Under the pieces are notes generated by a model. The model saw nothing but the letters and a program-made list of their open reading frames with translations. It did not search any database and was not told where the DNA came from. The translations under genes were made by a program, and so were the position numbers. From JAWLBY01 sp041687455 (GTDB taxonomy: Bacteria > Pseudomonadota > Gammaproteobacteria > Xanthomonadales > Xanthomonadaceae): a stretch of DNA of 64,000 nucleotides. This document shows, in pieces, positions 63,311 to 64,000 of this stretch; position 1 is the first letter of the stretch, and every line of letters begins with the position of its first letter. The DNA lies in assembly GCA_041687455.1 (NCBI GenBank), contig JAWLBY010000011.1, positions 80,150-144,149 on the forward strand. The letters run 5' to 3'.

Positions 63311-63775
63311 TCAGCGTTCGGCGCCTGTGAAATCGCCCTGCCGCCAGGCTTCGTAGACGAGCACCGCCACGGCGTTGGACAGGTTCAGGCTGCGGTTGCC
63401 GGGGCGCATCGGTAGCCGCAGGCGTTGCTGCGGCGGCACCGCGTCGAGCACGTCGGCGGGCAGGCCGCGGGTTTCCGGCCCGAACAGCAATGCGTCATCC
63501 GGCGCGAAGCGGACGCGATCGTAACGGACTTCGCCACGGGTCGACAGCGCGAACAGCCGCGGCCGGCCGATCGCGTCGAGACATGCCGGCAGATCGTCGT
63601 GGACCTGCAGGCGTGCGAACTCGTGGTAGTCGAGTCCGGCTCGGCGCAGCCTGGCGTCATCGAGTTCGAAGCCGAGCGGCCGGATCAGATGCAGCTCGGC
63701 GCCACTGTTTGCGCACAGGCGGATCACGTTGCCGGTGTTGGGCGGAATCTCGGGCTGGTACAGGATGACGTGCAT
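63311..63775 (-). CDS. trmL: tRNA (cytidine(34)-2'-O)-methyltransferase
   Basis: SPOUT-family methyltransferase of 154 residues that methylates the ribose of the wobble C34 or U34 in tRNA(Leu). The start MHVILYQPEIPPNTGNVIRLC, the central LFALSTRG, FGPETRGLP and the C-terminal knot NRSLNLSNAVAVLVYEAWRQ are diagnostic. The ATG at 63775 is used; the longer in-frame start at 63907 has an unsupported basic leader. 63776-64000 contains no further gene. Confidence 0.95.
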   Translation of the reverse strand: MHVILYQPEIPPNTGNVIRLCANSGAELHLIRPLGFELDDARLRRAGLDYHEFARLQVHDDLPACLDAIGRPRLFALSTRGEVRYDRVRFAPDDALLFGPETRGLPADVLDAVPPQQRLRLPMRPGNRSLNLSNAVAVLVYEAWRQGDFTGAER

Positions 63776-64000
63776 GTCGTTGTTCGGGAGTGGGGAATGG
63801 AGGAAGAATGAGGAAGGTGCGGTCGGTCGAGAAACGCGAGCGGGCATTGCTGCATTGCCGCGCACTCGCACCCGTTGCCGTTGCTCGTCATCCCGGCGAA
63901 AGCCCACTGCTGTCCGGGGAAAATCCGCGCGCGCCTCACGAAAGTGTTGCGGTGTCTGGAGTTCGGGGTTAAACCCCTGAGCGCCAACTCACTTCCAGAC

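Overview
The window is a high-GC chromosomal segment that reads as a gammaproteobacterium of the Xanthomonadales/Lysobacterales group. Three things point there. gyrB is followed by a transglutaminase/7TM protein, an ATP-grasp ligase and a tonB-exbB-exbD-exbD-pdxJ block, which resembles the oriC-proximal order known from Xanthomonas. The GyrB C-terminal insert is of gammaproteobacterial type. The palindromic repeats (GTAGGAGCGGCTTCAGCCGC type) are common in Xanthomonadales and pseudomonads. Because gyrB opens the window, the replication origin (dnaA-dnaN-recF) probably lies just upstream; this is inference.

Layout. 1-8.6 kb: truncated gyrB, membrane protein plus ATP-grasp ligase, a TPR protein, then TonB-ExbB-ExbD-ExbD closed by a clear terminator. 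8.8-14.5 kb: pdxJ, then an ECF sigma / anti-sigma / PDZ-protein operon diverging from a periplasmic-sensor diguanylate cyclase. 14.5-19.4 kb: host-attachment-like protein, a structured palindromic repeat, small membrane proteins, cardiolipin synthase, a 2OG-Fe(II) oxygenase and class I fructose-1,6-bisphosphatase. 19.5-30.4 kb: a run of mostly exported or envelope proteins (MgtC-like protein, serine hydrolase, M28 peptidase, DUF1161 protein, subclass B3 metallo-beta-lactamase, GST, two unknown exported proteins, a c4-like cytochrome, a lipocalin-like protein). 30.4-41.1 kb: aceE, an M16 protease, oleC-DUF3293-oleD and a Tyr/Arg-rich lipoprotein. 41.8-55.2 kb: mnmG, DUF1622 and DUF2062 proteins, putA, a CHASE-PAS-GGDEF-EAL protein, pepQ, ubiA, and a TerC/Alx transporter behind a yybP-ykoY (manganese) riboswitch. 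55.2-64 kb: comF (frameshifted), bioB-bioF-bioH, speE, a rhodanese, secB, gpsA, an outer-membrane beta-barrel protein and trmL.

The most unusual theme is repeat DNA inside conserved genes. The reading frames of oleC, putA and aceE each carry an in-frame palindromic or low-complexity insert. Near-identical copies of two of these repeat types also lie in the biotin cluster (between bioB and bioF, and just before bioH). The putative Mn2+ riboswitch has a visible anti-Shine-Dalgarno pairing that suggests how it works. comF appears to have lost one base just before its PRPP motif.

Most genes are ordinary chromosomal housekeeping or envelope genes. I see no prophage, plasmid, CRISPR array, transposase, rRNA or tRNA. 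The window is full of long antisense reading frames, which is expected at this GC content; they were not annotated.
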